Assembly (NCBI RefSeq): GCF_037042905.1
Contig: NC_087252.1
Location: forward strand, 3,347,501 to 3,411,500
DNA: 64,000 nt
Reading direction: 5' to 3'
Source of the DNA: Lytechinus pictus
Lineage: Eukaryota; Echinodermata; Echinoidea; Temnopleuroida; Toxopneustidae
The position numbers and the translations under genes are program-made. This document shows, piece by piece, positions 48,401 to 56,699 of the stretch. Below the pieces are notes generated by a model, which was given only the letters and a program-made list of their open reading frames with translations, was not told the origin of the DNA and made no database searches. Within the stretch, counting starts at the first letter, position 1, and every line of letters starts with the position of its first letter.

Positions 48401-49264
48401 CGTTTGGGAGGCAGTGTAGACTGACGTTCTTTCCAGCTTGTACTGTTATATTTACAGCTTGGTCTCCACCTTTAAAATACAAACATTTTAATGTTTTACG
48501 TATAACCAAATCATTTACTATCATTTGAAGCACTTATTACTGACCTACATGCATTAATATGGATCTTGTATCACTGTGGTATCAATATACTCAAAACTTA
48601 AAACAATAATGAAATGGGGAAAATTGTTTTAAAGGTTCTCTCAATTATTTATCACTTAAATAGTACACATATATTATTGTTGATATTTACTAATAGTAAT
48701 TTTAAATGCATGAATATCTGCAATGTTGCAATAACGAATGTCTTTGTCACAACCGGTGTTGTGAATGCAACACCGGAGGTCACTGATATGGATTTGAAGT
48801 TTTTTTAACAAAGTAACTTTGTTCAAATTAATGCTTTTAACTGTACTCCTTACGGTGTTGCAACACAAAATTGAGAACGAGTATGATAATCACCCTTTCT
48901 TTGATCATGTTTCTGTAACTGTTCTCAGTTTTAAGAAAAGGGTATATTAATATGACCACAATTAAGTAGCCTGACATGAGGACGATCGAGGTTATGAATA
49001 CAAAACATAGTCTAGATTTCAACTTAGACTTCTATTGATATTAAACATAAATGAAATCAGAGATAAGACTTGCTGAGTCTAGTCACAATTGATTGTATAA
49101 TTACCCATATTCTACAGACCTAATAATTTTTTTTTTTTTTTTTTTTTTTTTTGGGGGGGGGGGGTCAAATTGCATAGCGTCATAACTACTAAGGAACAAC
49201 GAGAGATATGCTTACCTAAAACGTAACTTATAGATCCAATTATGAAGAAAGATAACTTCCACAT
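32906..49264 (-). CDS. two-Ig-domain transmembrane receptor with three AEYAxV (ITIM-like) motifs, 11 exons
   Basis: Eleven minus-strand exons splice in frame to 1515 coding bases (504 residues plus stop). Order: signal peptide (1-16), Ig domain 1 (17-112), Ig domain 2 (113-232, with Cys, Trp and Cys in Ig positions), Thr-rich stalk (233-251), transmembrane helix (about 257-278), and a proline-rich segment with PxxP sites (285-365). The tail holds YDLL at 373 and 430, HVYRE at 388 and 448, and AEYAxV at 398, 458 and 490. Extracellular exons are all phase 1-1, as in Ig-superfamily genes; tail exons are phase 0. Canonical ITIMs are [IVLS]xYxx[IVL]; here position -2 is Ala, so the SH2-phosphatase role is inferred. 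There are at least ten N-glycosylation sequons. Introns hold many transposons. I recognise no named orthologue. Confidence 0.8.
32978..34259. other. receptor intron 10, nothing else recognised
   Basis: AT-rich intronic sequence without a clear repeat or extra exon. Confidence 0.5.
34260..34337 (-). CDS. receptor exon 10: AEYAVV module, copy 2
   Basis: 78 bp, acceptor CTATCTATTGAG, donor GTAGCA, phase 0-0. It encodes AEYAVVSKPGNEKKAQ. Confidence 0.75.
34881..34988 (-). CDS. receptor exon 9: YDLL/HVYRE module, copy 2
   Basis: 108 bp, acceptor TTTCTCTACAG, donor GTAAAT, phase 0-0. It encodes TEEEYDDSDYDLLNPSS and VPHVYRESHTGL. Confidence 0.75.
35227..35298 (-). CDS. receptor exon 8: AEYAQV module, copy 1
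   Basis: 72 bp, acceptor GTTATTACAG, donor GTGATG, phase 0-0. It encodes AEYAQVSRQ followed by a lysine-rich stretch. Paralogous to exon 10. Confidence 0.75.
35325..35650 (-). mobile_element. tRNA-derived SINE, type 2
   Basis: The tRNA-like head lies at the right (minus strand: GTTGTGGCCCAGCGGATTAG, B box GGTTCGAATCC). A body with TTGAGTGCAGCACAATGTGG on the plus strand follows, then a GCGC-containing tail and ATT/ATG repeats near 35330-35360. It sits in the intron just upstream of receptor exon 8. Confidence 0.8.
35889..35978 (-). CDS. receptor exon 7: YDLL/HVYRE module, copy 1
   Basis: 90 bp, acceptor TTCTGATATAG, donor GTAAAT, phase 0-0. It encodes TGLDYDLLNHG and PHVYRETASGL. It is clearly paralogous to exon 9. 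Confidence 0.75.
36109..36787. repeat. ~210-bp direct duplication, 473 bp apart
   Basis: The segment 36109-36320 recurs at 36582-36787 with modest divergence. Both share GGCTAGAGATATTCGTTCGA, then ATTTGATATTGCTGATTGAC and GGGAAGATATATCAATGACT. It lies inside the receptor intron between exons 6 and 7. Confidence 0.85.
36793..36949. mobile_element. MITE with ~60-bp inverted termini
   Basis: The left GGCCCGTTTCATATTAAG and the reverse complement of the right (GGGCTCGTTTTATAAAG) extend into shared CAACTGTTGTAACTTTG and CATTATAGCAACTGCCA blocks. The whole element is 157 bp and mostly one long imperfect palindrome. Confidence 0.85.
37640..37750 (+). mobile_element. SINE tail fragment
   Basis: GAGCGCCTTATAAATG followed by an ATT repeat resembles the tail of the type 2 SINEs. 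It lies just past receptor exon 6. Confidence 0.5.
37789..38030 (-). CDS. receptor exon 6: proline-rich cytoplasmic segment
   Basis: 242 bp, acceptor CTTTCCGTAG, enters in phase 1 and leaves in phase 0 at a weak donor GTTTGT. It contains RPVPSLPPDIPTRPLVPV with several PxxP (SH3-ligand-like) sites and a GGGGG run. If the donor is not used, the frame continues for nine codons to a TAA at 37762, giving a tail without tyrosine motifs. Confidence 0.7.
38326..39055. mobile_element. candidate inverted-repeat element
   Basis: TTCCAAAAGGAGCTAAATCC at 38330-38349 pairs with GGATTGAGCTCCTTTCGGAA at 39032-39051. The same word recurs directly at 38472-38500 and in inverted form at 38657. Non-coding. Confidence 0.5.
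39102..41145. mobile_element. 2-kb TIR element with internal ~200-bp repeats, TA-flanked
   Basis: The termini CACAACAAAAAAAGTAAGTC (followed by CCCCC) are inverted at 39102 and 41145, and TA lies immediately outside both ends. That fits a TA target duplication, as in Tc1/mariner-type elements. Inside, a degenerate GTGCTCACTCAACCATGAAA word recurs about every 150-200 bp (39980, 40372, 40680, 40808, 40987 and others, some inverted). No transposase frame. A smaller MITE is inserted at 39448-39579. Confidence 0.75.
39448..39579. mobile_element. nested MITE, CAGGGGCCGCGG termini
   Basis: The left end CAGGGGCCGCGG and right end CCGCGGCCCCTG are perfect inverted repeats. The 132-bp element has an internal AAAATGACCATACCATTGTA block shared with the copy at 55072-55201. 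Confidence 0.8.
41244..42402. mobile_element. hAT-like non-autonomous element with GCTCGCGC modules
   Basis: The termini CAGTGGTGTAACTACGGGGG and (reverse complement of right) TAGTGGCGTACCGTGGG resemble hAT ends. The 8-bp flanks AACACTGA (41236-41243) and AACATTGA (42403-42410) match at seven of eight positions. A purine-rich tract follows the left end. CTCGCGCTTCGCGGTCGCAT-type words occur at 41798, 42143 and 42255. No transposase. It lies next to receptor exon 5. Confidence 0.75.
42446..42544 (-). CDS. receptor exon 5: transmembrane helix
   Basis: 99 bp, acceptor TTCATTTGAAG, donor GTAAGT, phase 1-1. It encodes DWNPVHT, a hydrophobic helix (VIIVGCLSFVLFIAGVCGII) and a basic stop-transfer YRKRI. 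Confidence 0.8.
42860..43700. mobile_element. GCTCGCGC-module repeat, copy with the LTR-free site
   Basis: A poly-C end (42896-42912) and purine-rich tract (42968-43050) precede modules at 43230, 43340, 43438 and 43648. The segment 43260-43480 aligns with 26690-26850 plus 27787-27850 and lacks the LTR present there. Confidence 0.65.
43893..44095. repeat. degenerate (ATG/ATA)n trinucleotide repeat
   Basis: A run of GATGAT and AATAAT triplets. Met/Ile-rich open frames on both strands are artefacts. Confidence 0.95.
44160..44290 (-). mobile_element. possible decayed SINE fragment
   Basis: TGAGTTGAGTGCAGCAT and CGACCCTCGAATCTTGTGAT resemble the body and tRNA-head parts of the type 2 SINE at 35325. 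Badly diverged. Confidence 0.35.
44478..44534 (-). CDS. receptor exon 4: Thr-rich stalk
   Basis: 57 bp between acceptor CAATTCACAG and donor GTAATT, phase 1-1. It encodes YAMNATSNTTLISTTEKT, a probable O-glycosylated membrane-proximal stalk with sequons NAT and NTT. Confidence 0.7.
45100..45235 (+). mobile_element. tRNA-derived SINE, type 1, second copy
   Basis: The head GGTGCCGTGGCCGAGTAG, B box GGTTCGATCC and closing GCGGCACC are followed by CTATGCCCGTGAGCAAGG and a short body ending near CTGCTTTCAAA. Same arrangement as 23080-22938. Confidence 0.8.
45385..45785 (-). mobile_element. full-length tRNA-derived SINE, type 2
   Basis: Read on the minus strand: a tRNA-like head (45775-45700) with AGCGTAGCGGTTCTGACTC and a degenerate B box, a central body, then the tail GCGCTTAGAGACGTCGTTCC-like block (here TAAGAGACGTCG), ATATAAATGCGG and an ATT repeat at 45390-45440. 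The tail matches the truncated copy at 9619-9686. Confidence 0.85.
46225..46258. repeat. (ATGA)n short tandem repeat
   Basis: ATGAATGAATGAACGAATGA-type tetranucleotide run. Confidence 0.85.
46458..46507 (-). CDS. possible alternative exon giving a secreted form
   Basis: Just 158 bp after exon 3, acceptor TTTTATATTACAG is followed in the correct phase by GIFNQPKIFGEGRNTD and a TAG stop. Use of this exon would end the protein before the stalk and membrane helix. No clear poly(A) signal is seen downstream, so support is weak. Confidence 0.25.
46666..47025 (-). CDS. receptor exon 3: Ig-like domain 2
   Basis: 360 bp, acceptor AGTTCCAG, donor GTGAGT, phase 1-1. The canonical Ig pattern is KTLVC, then DLEW, then DGEIELVC. 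It contains several sequons (NKT, NTS, NDS, NDT, NSS, NAS). Confidence 0.85.
47026..48181. other. receptor intron 2, nothing else recognised
   Basis: AT-rich, no repeat boundary or extra exon that I can support. Confidence 0.5.
48182..48469 (-). CDS. receptor exon 2: Ig-like domain 1
   Basis: 288 bp, acceptor TTTTAAAG, donor GTAAAA, phase 1-1. It has VSLHC in the B-strand position and LTIRNVSLIHEGEYLFDW in the F-strand region. The usual second cysteine at the tyrosine corner is replaced (YLF), and other cysteines (FSCSS, VDCEK, ETCDF) may pair instead. NxT/S sequons are frequent. Confidence 0.8.
49127..49164. repeat. T/G homopolymer run
   Basis: About 26 T followed by 12 G in receptor intron 1. 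Length may be unreliable in assembly. Confidence 0.9.
49216..49264 (-). CDS. receptor exon 1: signal peptide
   Basis: ATG at 49264 opens MWKLSFFIIGSISYVL, a short hydrophobic signal sequence. Donor GTAAGC follows at 49215, in phase 1. Any 5' untranslated exon is undefined. Confidence 0.75.
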
Positions 49265-49800
49265 GATTAGTTAGGTTTGTTTCCAGTTTAAATGGATCAA
49301 ATAATCGTGTAACAAAAGGAAGCGGTAATACATGTAGGTTGCAAAATAAATACTTGTCGTATTATGACAGTTCTGATCGGCAGAATACGACATATTGTTT
49401 GGTGTTGGCGCCCTTTACCTAAAATACCAACATGTTATTATAATCTACAAATTAAACCATGTCATTAATTTCAAAGTATAATCAATAAAATATGATATAG
49501 CCAAAATATTTATTGAATGCCATTTCTCAAAGGAAACAAAGCCCAATTTCGAGGTTTTTTTTTTTTTTTTAAATACAGTATGTTGTGTCAAAATAATGTT
49601 TGGGCAGCTATCCAGCACAAAAGGTGAAAAAAGAAAAGATAAAAATCATCCCCACAGCCGTTACGGATTATGCACATTGCTAATTTCCCAATGCCTCTTT
49701 TTAATGCAACGTAAAAGGATAAGTATGGAAAATCAGGTCAAATGTAATTAAAATACCCCGATAAAGTACCCTATCCAAGCTATTTCACTAAACCCATAAT

Positions 49801-50000
49801 GTGAAACACCCGAAAATCGCATTCACAATATATATAATTGAAAAGGGAGAAGACTACTCAATACCATTCTTCGACGTTATTGTCACATGTGAACCAAGCA
49901 ACCTCCTCTCACACGAGGTCTCCTACGATCCAACCAAGACAAGCAACGCCACTTTCAGTCATTCCATCGCCCTTTTGTCAACCTGTTTATCCCCAGAACA
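49801..50000 (+). pseudogene. possible Penelope-like reverse transcriptase remnant
   Basis: The frame reads IAFTIYIIEKGEDYSIPFFD followed by VIVTC. This is similar in layout to the IKFT..E....LPFLD..V block of Penelope-like reverse transcriptases. Only this block is visible and identity is weak. Confidence 0.3.
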
Positions 50001-50672
50001 TTGGTCAAGAGGGCACCATTAATGATGACAACCATCATATAGGAGGGCTTGAACAACTCAAGTCTAATCTCATAACCCTTAACGTTTATTCCCGCACAAG
50101 ATCAAGACCAAATCTACTCCACCCCGCAGCAAGGATCCAGCCAATAAGTTCTACCCTGTTCAGGCCCTACATCCCACAAAGTTCAGCTTATTTTCAAGTC
50201 AGTGAAAATTGAAGTGGGACGCATATCTTCCAACGCCCTATAATGATACGCCTCGAAGAAATTTTGTCAGCCAAAAATGAAATAACAATTTTGAGTGGTT
50301 AAAAGCAGAATAGTACATCAATACTGCCAAATTTAAATTGCCAAAGCTTATAGTTGACTTGTTCAGAGCTTGAACGCTGCTTTTCTTTGTACAAATGTCC
50401 CACTTGGCACAGTTCCTTAAGTCAAAAGAGAAAGATTCATCTAAAGAGACACGCTGTATATTTGCAAATAAGCAAGTAAATTTGCATATTATGTCGATAT
50501 AGTAAAAACAAGTATTTAGGAATGAATATTACCCCGAATCGCTCTAAATTGAAAACATATACTTTGGGTAAGAAAAGCAAGAAAATTGTCATACAATTAT
50601 TGGGATATCCTTGTTTACTATTACCTAATTTACATGAATTATGACAATTATAATATAAAAAAGAGTACTTTT

Positions 50673-51541
50673 TGTTGCGATACTGCAACAAATAACAATC
50701 AAAAATTAAGATTTAAAATTTAAACTTGGTTTCCTTTTTTTATTACAGGAAATAAATCATGTAATTAAACAAAATAAAACCAAACAATGATCTTACATCA
50801 ATCTCTTGAGGTGACAGATGTGAAATATATCTGAGTAATAATCCAAGTTGTTTGGCGAAGATTCCGTAAATTAAAGTTCACAATGATGGCGATGATGAAA
50901 CTGATGTTGAAGTACGATGAATAAGATGAGTCACTGTAACGAGTTGAAATGTCCTTGAAGACGATGTTGATGGTGATAAACAGTCAATTTCAGCAATCCA
51001 TGGGTTGAAAAGCGTTCATTAAACAGGTTGATGATCTCGATGTGAACTGAGAATTCCTCTCTCAAAATAACTGCAAACAGTTCATTGACGGCGGGTAAAT
51101 AATTCCACAGAAGATGAATATTCCAGGTAGAAATAAAGTCTGCTCTGACATAAAGTCTGGCATGAAACTCTGAGTTCTGCTCTGATATGATGATGTCCTT
51201 GAAGAAACTGCAGCTTATATATACAAATTTCATCTATTCTAGAAGCTTCTAGTATTCACTCTTCTGGAAGCTTCTGGTATTGTCTTTAAAAAGAACATTC
51301 TGCCCATTTCAAGAGTAGTCTACATTTAAAACACTCTTGAATGACCTCATTGAAAACAACAATGTCAACAAAATAGCTTTTCCTATTGTCCATTTCCACT
51401 ACCAAAACAAGTCTATTATAAAGCAATCTCTATTCAGAAATAACAAAGAGTACTCAAAGTTCTATGTTATAAATATCCTTAAAGAGGAAATAACTAAATA
51501 AATGAATGTAATTGCTTTTACAATTATTCTTATATATAACA
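50673..51541 (-). mobile_element. LTR with adjacent polypurine tract
   Basis: Minus strand: starts TGTTATATATAAG at 51541 and ends GCAGTATCGCAACA at 50673, homologous over its length to the solo LTR at 26857-27786. Immediately before the start is GGTGGGGGAGG (51552-51542), a typical polypurine tract, so this looks like a 3' LTR that kept only a stub of internal sequence. No gag or pol frames are found nearby. Confidence 0.75.
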
Positions 51542-51699
51542 CCTCCCCCACCGGGGAAAAGAAAACTTTACTGTAGTAAAGGTTTCTTTAAGATTACTTC
51601 TTGTTCTTAAACTTTTCAAAGTCATCTTGATAAATCATTTACAATATTGTGTACAGAGGTATAGTACTTACAAACATATGTGTGGCGTCGCGCAAAAAC

Positions 51700-51860
51700 C
51701 AGACTATTGGTGAGAGACAATAAATGCGCTAGGACGTCATTTAAATACGCGTGTCATCAAACTTTTGTTTGGCGCGCGTTGCGAGGAAAAACAAAACAAA
51801 CAACCCGCGGGAAATAAAAAAAAATGTCAGGCGCATTTTTATTTTTTAGAACTGAGGATA
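51700..51860 (+). promoter_or_regulatory. GC-rich promoter with two E2F-type sites
   Basis: CpG density rises sharply here. TTTGGCGC (51768-51775) and GCGGGAAA (51807-51814, reverse of TTTCCCGC) both match the E2F consensus TTTSSCGC. A GACGTCA half-CRE is at 51733. A spliced exon with donor GTAAGT follows at 51936. Confidence 0.55.
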
Positions 51861-51929
51861 TCGGCTCGATATATTTGGTGGCGGGTTCGGATACATGTTG
51901 ATTGAATTTAATTCCCTTGGCTGAAATCC

Positions 51930-53344
51930 ATGAAGGTAAGTTAAATTATGTTGCAAATTGAGTTGTTTTGTTAAATTCATTGATAATTGCGATGCGAGGA
52001 ACATGGCAACTAAACACGTGAATGTGAATTTTGTGTTGCGTGTTTATGTGGATCGATCGAGAGACTGAGCTTTTTTAGGAACGACTTTAAACGTCAAATT
52101 ACATGCGACTGCTGCAGCGATTCGCGGTATTTGTCCGGGACTTTGACGGCCTTTTTAAGATCTAACTTATGTATGCCTAGGCTATCAACTAGATCTAGAT
52201 CTGCACGTACTTAGATAGGCCTTCGTTACATACTTGTAACCATTTAAGTTAAATCTATCACATGCAACAAGTTTGTAAAAAATGTATATAAAAAAATCAA
52301 AATTGGACAAGGAGTAAAGGAGCTATGATAATTTAAAGATATGGATTTCGGTGAAACAGTTCTATGCATGTTTTTATGAATTTACTTGACAAACTGATGC
52401 AAAGATGTCTCACCTTGTTACATGAAATTATGTTTGTTCTATCCCCCCCCCCCTCCAAGACTAGATATTAATTAATGCAAAAAGGTGACATATCATTCAC
52501 ACACGTATGACCAAATAAAATAAGTATGATTTCATGTTTTGTTATAAGAAAAGTTAAAGTGGGGTGTCATCATCAGCCCATCTAACGAATATTTATTAAG
52601 ACGTGCATATAACTGTTTTTATAATGCATGAAAAACCCTTTTAGATCTAGTTGTTATCAGATTTTGATGAAATTTGCAGCATTTGCTTACATTTGATGAA
52701 ATTATTTTCAGCTCGGAGTACCCTTTTAAATCGGTTAATTATGGACATTTTTCAAATCCCCTCTTCTAACAAAATTCTTATTTGTCGGACTTCTGATTTC
52801 AAATTTGTTTTTTTTTTTCGGAGGGGGTGGGGTCTATTTGGTATGAGCTTCACCAAAGCTGTGCAAATGATATCGAAATTATAACTAGAAAACAGATTGT
52901 CACAATTTATAAGAAATTTATTCAAAAATAACAATATATTTTGGGGGCGGGTGTGGGGGGTATTTCTTATTTTTTTCTACAATCTGGTCGAGCTACATTA
53001 CATGAGGTTCGCCAACTTTCTACACAAAATCATTCAATATTATTTTAAAAAATGAAAAGACATATTTTTGAAAATAAAAATAAATTATAGTTTTACTTGT
53101 TTTTTTTTTGTTTTTTTTCTTAAGTAGTGTTTTTTTTTAAATAAACTTTAACTCTGAAAATTTGTTAACTAATTGGCCTTGTTTTCTTTCGTTGTGTTAA
53201 ACATGTTAAAGGCACGGGATCTACAGAGCAACTATATTAGTGCAGTGAGGACAAGACATCTCAGAACCAACATACAGCTGACAGCAGCCCTTCAAGAAGT
53301 ACTTTAAGACTCTGTTATGGGATTCACCATTACCACAGCTTCAG
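51930..53344 (+). CDS. candidate two-exon small gene, 33-residue frame
   Basis: The first exon ends at 51935 with an ATG two codons before a strong donor (ATG AAG then GTAAGT). A matching acceptor, GTTAAAG, lies at 53211. The joined frame gives MK then ARDLQSNYISAVRTRHL and TNIQLTAALQEVL, stopping with TAA at 53305-53307. The exon may run to a donor GTAGCT at 53345. The amphipathic, low-bias composition looks coding, but no family is recognised. It could equally be a 5' leader with an upstream open frame. Confidence 0.35.
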
Positions 53345-55071
53345 GTAGCTTTCCATGCTTTATCCATATTCTATATGGAAATAGTGTGCCAGTTTTTACT
53401 TTATCATGTCAGTTGTAACCGATTTTTCCACGAATTAATTGCCGTTTTATAAGATATTGTTTTAAAATTTATTTTACCACTATTAGTACATGAAATCTAG
53501 AATTATGGAAAATATAAAAAAATATAAAATGATAAAAACAATAAAAAATGAAGAAAAAAATACAGGATTTGGATAAAAGCTCATGCAGAGAAAGCTTTTT
53601 GCAAGTGATATATCAAATTAAACATTTAAATATGAACATCTCATGAATTTTGGAGGGATTTTTTTACCCAATAATAGTTAAATCTTTTTTTGGTAGAAAA
53701 ATATGACATCAGGGAGTACTTCCACCTTTTATTAGAAATACAAGTAACATTTACACAAAGCCAAAGAGTGAAAAGTTAATGTATTTTAAATATCATGTTG
53801 TTGATAAATGTCCATGAATCATGAAGAAATGAGAGTGTAATGTGACTGTTTTTATAACACATTATTATCGGTGAACTTTTCAATTGCATTCATCAAACAT
53901 GTAGATTTGAGTCATCGGAACGTGGCATTTTTAAGACTGGAACATGAAGAAAGCAAACAATGCAGAGGAAGAAAATTATCCCCTTTGGTGAACCCTGCTG
54001 ACATAGTCTCTCAGATACTCCCAGATAAGCTATCAACTGGATTTTCCAAATAGAGGGAATATGATATATGGAAAGATCTTAGATGAGGACAAGGCACCTC
54101 GCGGCCTCCCCGGAAATTGAACAATGAATACATCTTTTACTTTGAATGAACAAACTCTGAAGTTTTTCGATAAAAAAATTAAACTTAATTTGTAACGTTT
54201 GCTAACCCATTAGAAGGATGTCATTGTAGAAAATTGAAATGTGGTAAGTTTGCTGCTGTATTAAGAAGTTTGTGATAATGTTAAACACACACACTAAGGA
54301 GAGATTATCGTGTTTTATATAATTTTTAGTGCAAATTTGGACAGTGGAGAGCGATGCACATTCCTGAGTTTTGCTAATACTGCTGCATAGAAGAGAGTAA
54401 ATGTATGTAGTCTCTTCCATATCAAGAATTAAACTCTGATATTATTTTTTTATTCAAGCATAAGATGTTTACAACGCATATCATTACACACGTGTACAGA
54501 GTGTAGCAGAGAAAAGATGACTATGTATTTGTGAGTATTTGTTAGTTATAATACCTGTCGTATTAATATGTGGAGCCAAGTTTTTATGCACAGTTTTATT
54601 CTTCTTTTCAAACGAAGTGACCTAAAAAAAATCCTTCAGTGATCCAGATAATTTGGCAGCAATTTGTGAAATATATTTTCATGACTACCCCATCCCTAAA
54701 AAGAAACCAAATGTGGCCCATTTCATTAAATATGGATATGATCCCTTGCTCGAATGAAAAGTACCATGAAAACAGTGAACCTTCTGCTTCCTGATTCGCT
54801 AGTTCAATGAAAGTTGATATTTCATCAAGAGTTGCTGTCATATTAAATCTTTATGAAATGTAGCTCGCATCAGCTTTTCACTATTGTGTATTGCCACCGA
54901 AAAAACTTGGTTTTGCAAAATTGAATTTTCTTTGTGGTTATTTTCCAAAGCTTAAGCATGATTTTCTTTAGATTTTACTTTGCGAGAAAGTGAAGTATGG
55001 ACAAACAGCATGGTGGTGTCTTTTTTTTGGGGGGGGGTTAAGGGCAGGGACAAATCTAGGATGGAGGTGGG
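53345..55071. other. non-coding, nothing firm
   Basis: No recognised gene. Short frames at 53871-54053 (plus) and 54841-54608 (minus) lack domains. Poly-G at 55028-55037. Confidence 0.4.
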
Positions 55072-55201
55072 CAGGGGCTTTGGCCCCACTTTTTTTCCCC
55101 AGAACGCATGTATAAACATGTAAAAAATTACCATTTGATTGTAATTTTTTTTTTGCATGGACAGCCCCTCCCATTTTCAAAAAAATGTTCTGCGGCGCCT
55201 G
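55072..55201. mobile_element. MITE, relative of 39448-39579
   Basis: CAGGGGCTTTGGCCCCAC on the left, GCGGCGCCTG on the right, and an internal ATGTAAAAAATTACCATTTG block like the copy at 39448. The termini are more diverged. Confidence 0.65.
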
Positions 55202-55920
55202 TGGGGGTGGGCACCCCCCAAAAAATGATAAGCTGCCCCTCCCCCCCCCCCCAACAACAAAAAAATCAGATGAATAACCCAACCCCATCTTCCCCTGGTC
55301 ATTGGATCTGGGAACCTCCTCTCATGTTAAAACTACGCGCTATGACGAACTATATATAGTATGACAAATAGTCTCCATAAGGGTTTTTTGCATGTAATGT
55401 GAGTGTGTGGGTGTGGGTTCTAGTGTGGGTGTGGTTGAATATGTAGAATAATTTGTTTTATTGTATTCGCCTAGCTGTGTATATATAAAAATTATGTCTG
55501 CACTACAAAAGATCACCTCGCCTATGCCAGGTATGTTGGGCGTTACAAAAGAACCAACATTTCCCTATCATGAAAAGATGAATAATAAGCCCGACTACCA
55601 TGACGACCCAAACAGCCAGGCAGGGGGGGGGGTACCCCTGATTCAATTGGCCATATCTCTAATTTGAATATGAATTAGACTCTAATATTTTGTATACACA
55701 TTGTACATGTGTCCATGTACCAGAAAACATTAAAGTTGAATTAAGAAGACGATTCCAAATATTGAGATATTTACATTAATTGCAACCTTACAACCCCCAA
55801 AATACTAAGAGGTGATTCGACCCCTCATTTTCTTTTTTCAAAATAGTGAATTTGAACGATTTATCCCTACCCATTTTCCCTGAGTTCGCTCCTGCAATGC
55901 CTACCGAGACGGGTGTTCTT
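55202..55920. other. intergenic, nothing recognised
   Basis: Poly-C run (55237-55252), GT-rich stretch near 55400 and poly-G at 55624-55632; no gene. Confidence 0.4.
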
Positions 55921-55926
55921 TGACTG

Positions 55927-55934
55927 TGACGTCA
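55927..55934. promoter_or_regulatory. palindromic CRE (TGACGTCA)
   Basis: A perfect CREB/ATF site within GTGACGTCAC, about 770 bp before the THAP start codon in a CpG-richer interval. A promoter role is inference. Confidence 0.5.
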
Positions 55935-56699
55935 CCGGGGGGTATTTGGTCCCGGTGCAGTAAACAAGGCAGTGCCGTTTTGTATACTATGCACGTACGC
56001 CTTCATATTTACTTTGGTGTCAAAACTTCATTTTATCGCTATTGATTTTATGTGAACGACATTGAAAGGAAGTAATAATTACTCAAGTCATATAGTCAAT
56101 AATATGTCCTTACATTGATAAAACTGTTCTTCTTTGTAGCGATTTTAGACGATTTTCATGCCTTGTTTTCGTTCGGGACTGTGTCCGTGGCGAAACAAGT
56201 CATAATGGAATAAAACTGCAGTTGAAGTTGTATCTGCGAGCCGGAGAACTTGCAAAGAGGAAATTATTAAAAGTATATCTATGGCCGTACTATTATTCCA
56301 AATATGTAAATTCCTTCAGAATGATACCATAGACCCTAAAGGATTAATTTCAAGGCGAATAATATGAAATTTGATCGAGATCTTCTCACCAGTCGATAAC
56401 GTAGCAGACGTCTTATTATGACATATTTATCCGCGTGTGACGCGGAGGTGTGACGCGGCTCTTGCAAAAAACACAATTGGTTGCGGAATTGCTCTGTGCC
56501 GACCGGCCGCCCGCTCCGGCGCAGCTAGCTGTCGAGCTACCGTTATACCTTTCTTGCTGTCGATGTCTTCAACTTACTTGCGAATTGCGTTTATGTGTAA
56601 CGGTGACCTCGACTCTCTAGCGAAATTAAATATAGAAAACAACTCGGAAGGCCTAGACGAATAGTACGTTAGATTCAAGATTGTCCTGTTGAATGAGCT

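Noticed and set aside
49838..50212. 124-residue plus frame
   Set aside because: It overlaps the weak Penelope-like block in another frame, with no domain.
54608..54841. Minus-strand 77-residue frame starting MTATLDEIS
   Set aside because: The start looks protein-like, but no domain, partner exon or promoter was found.
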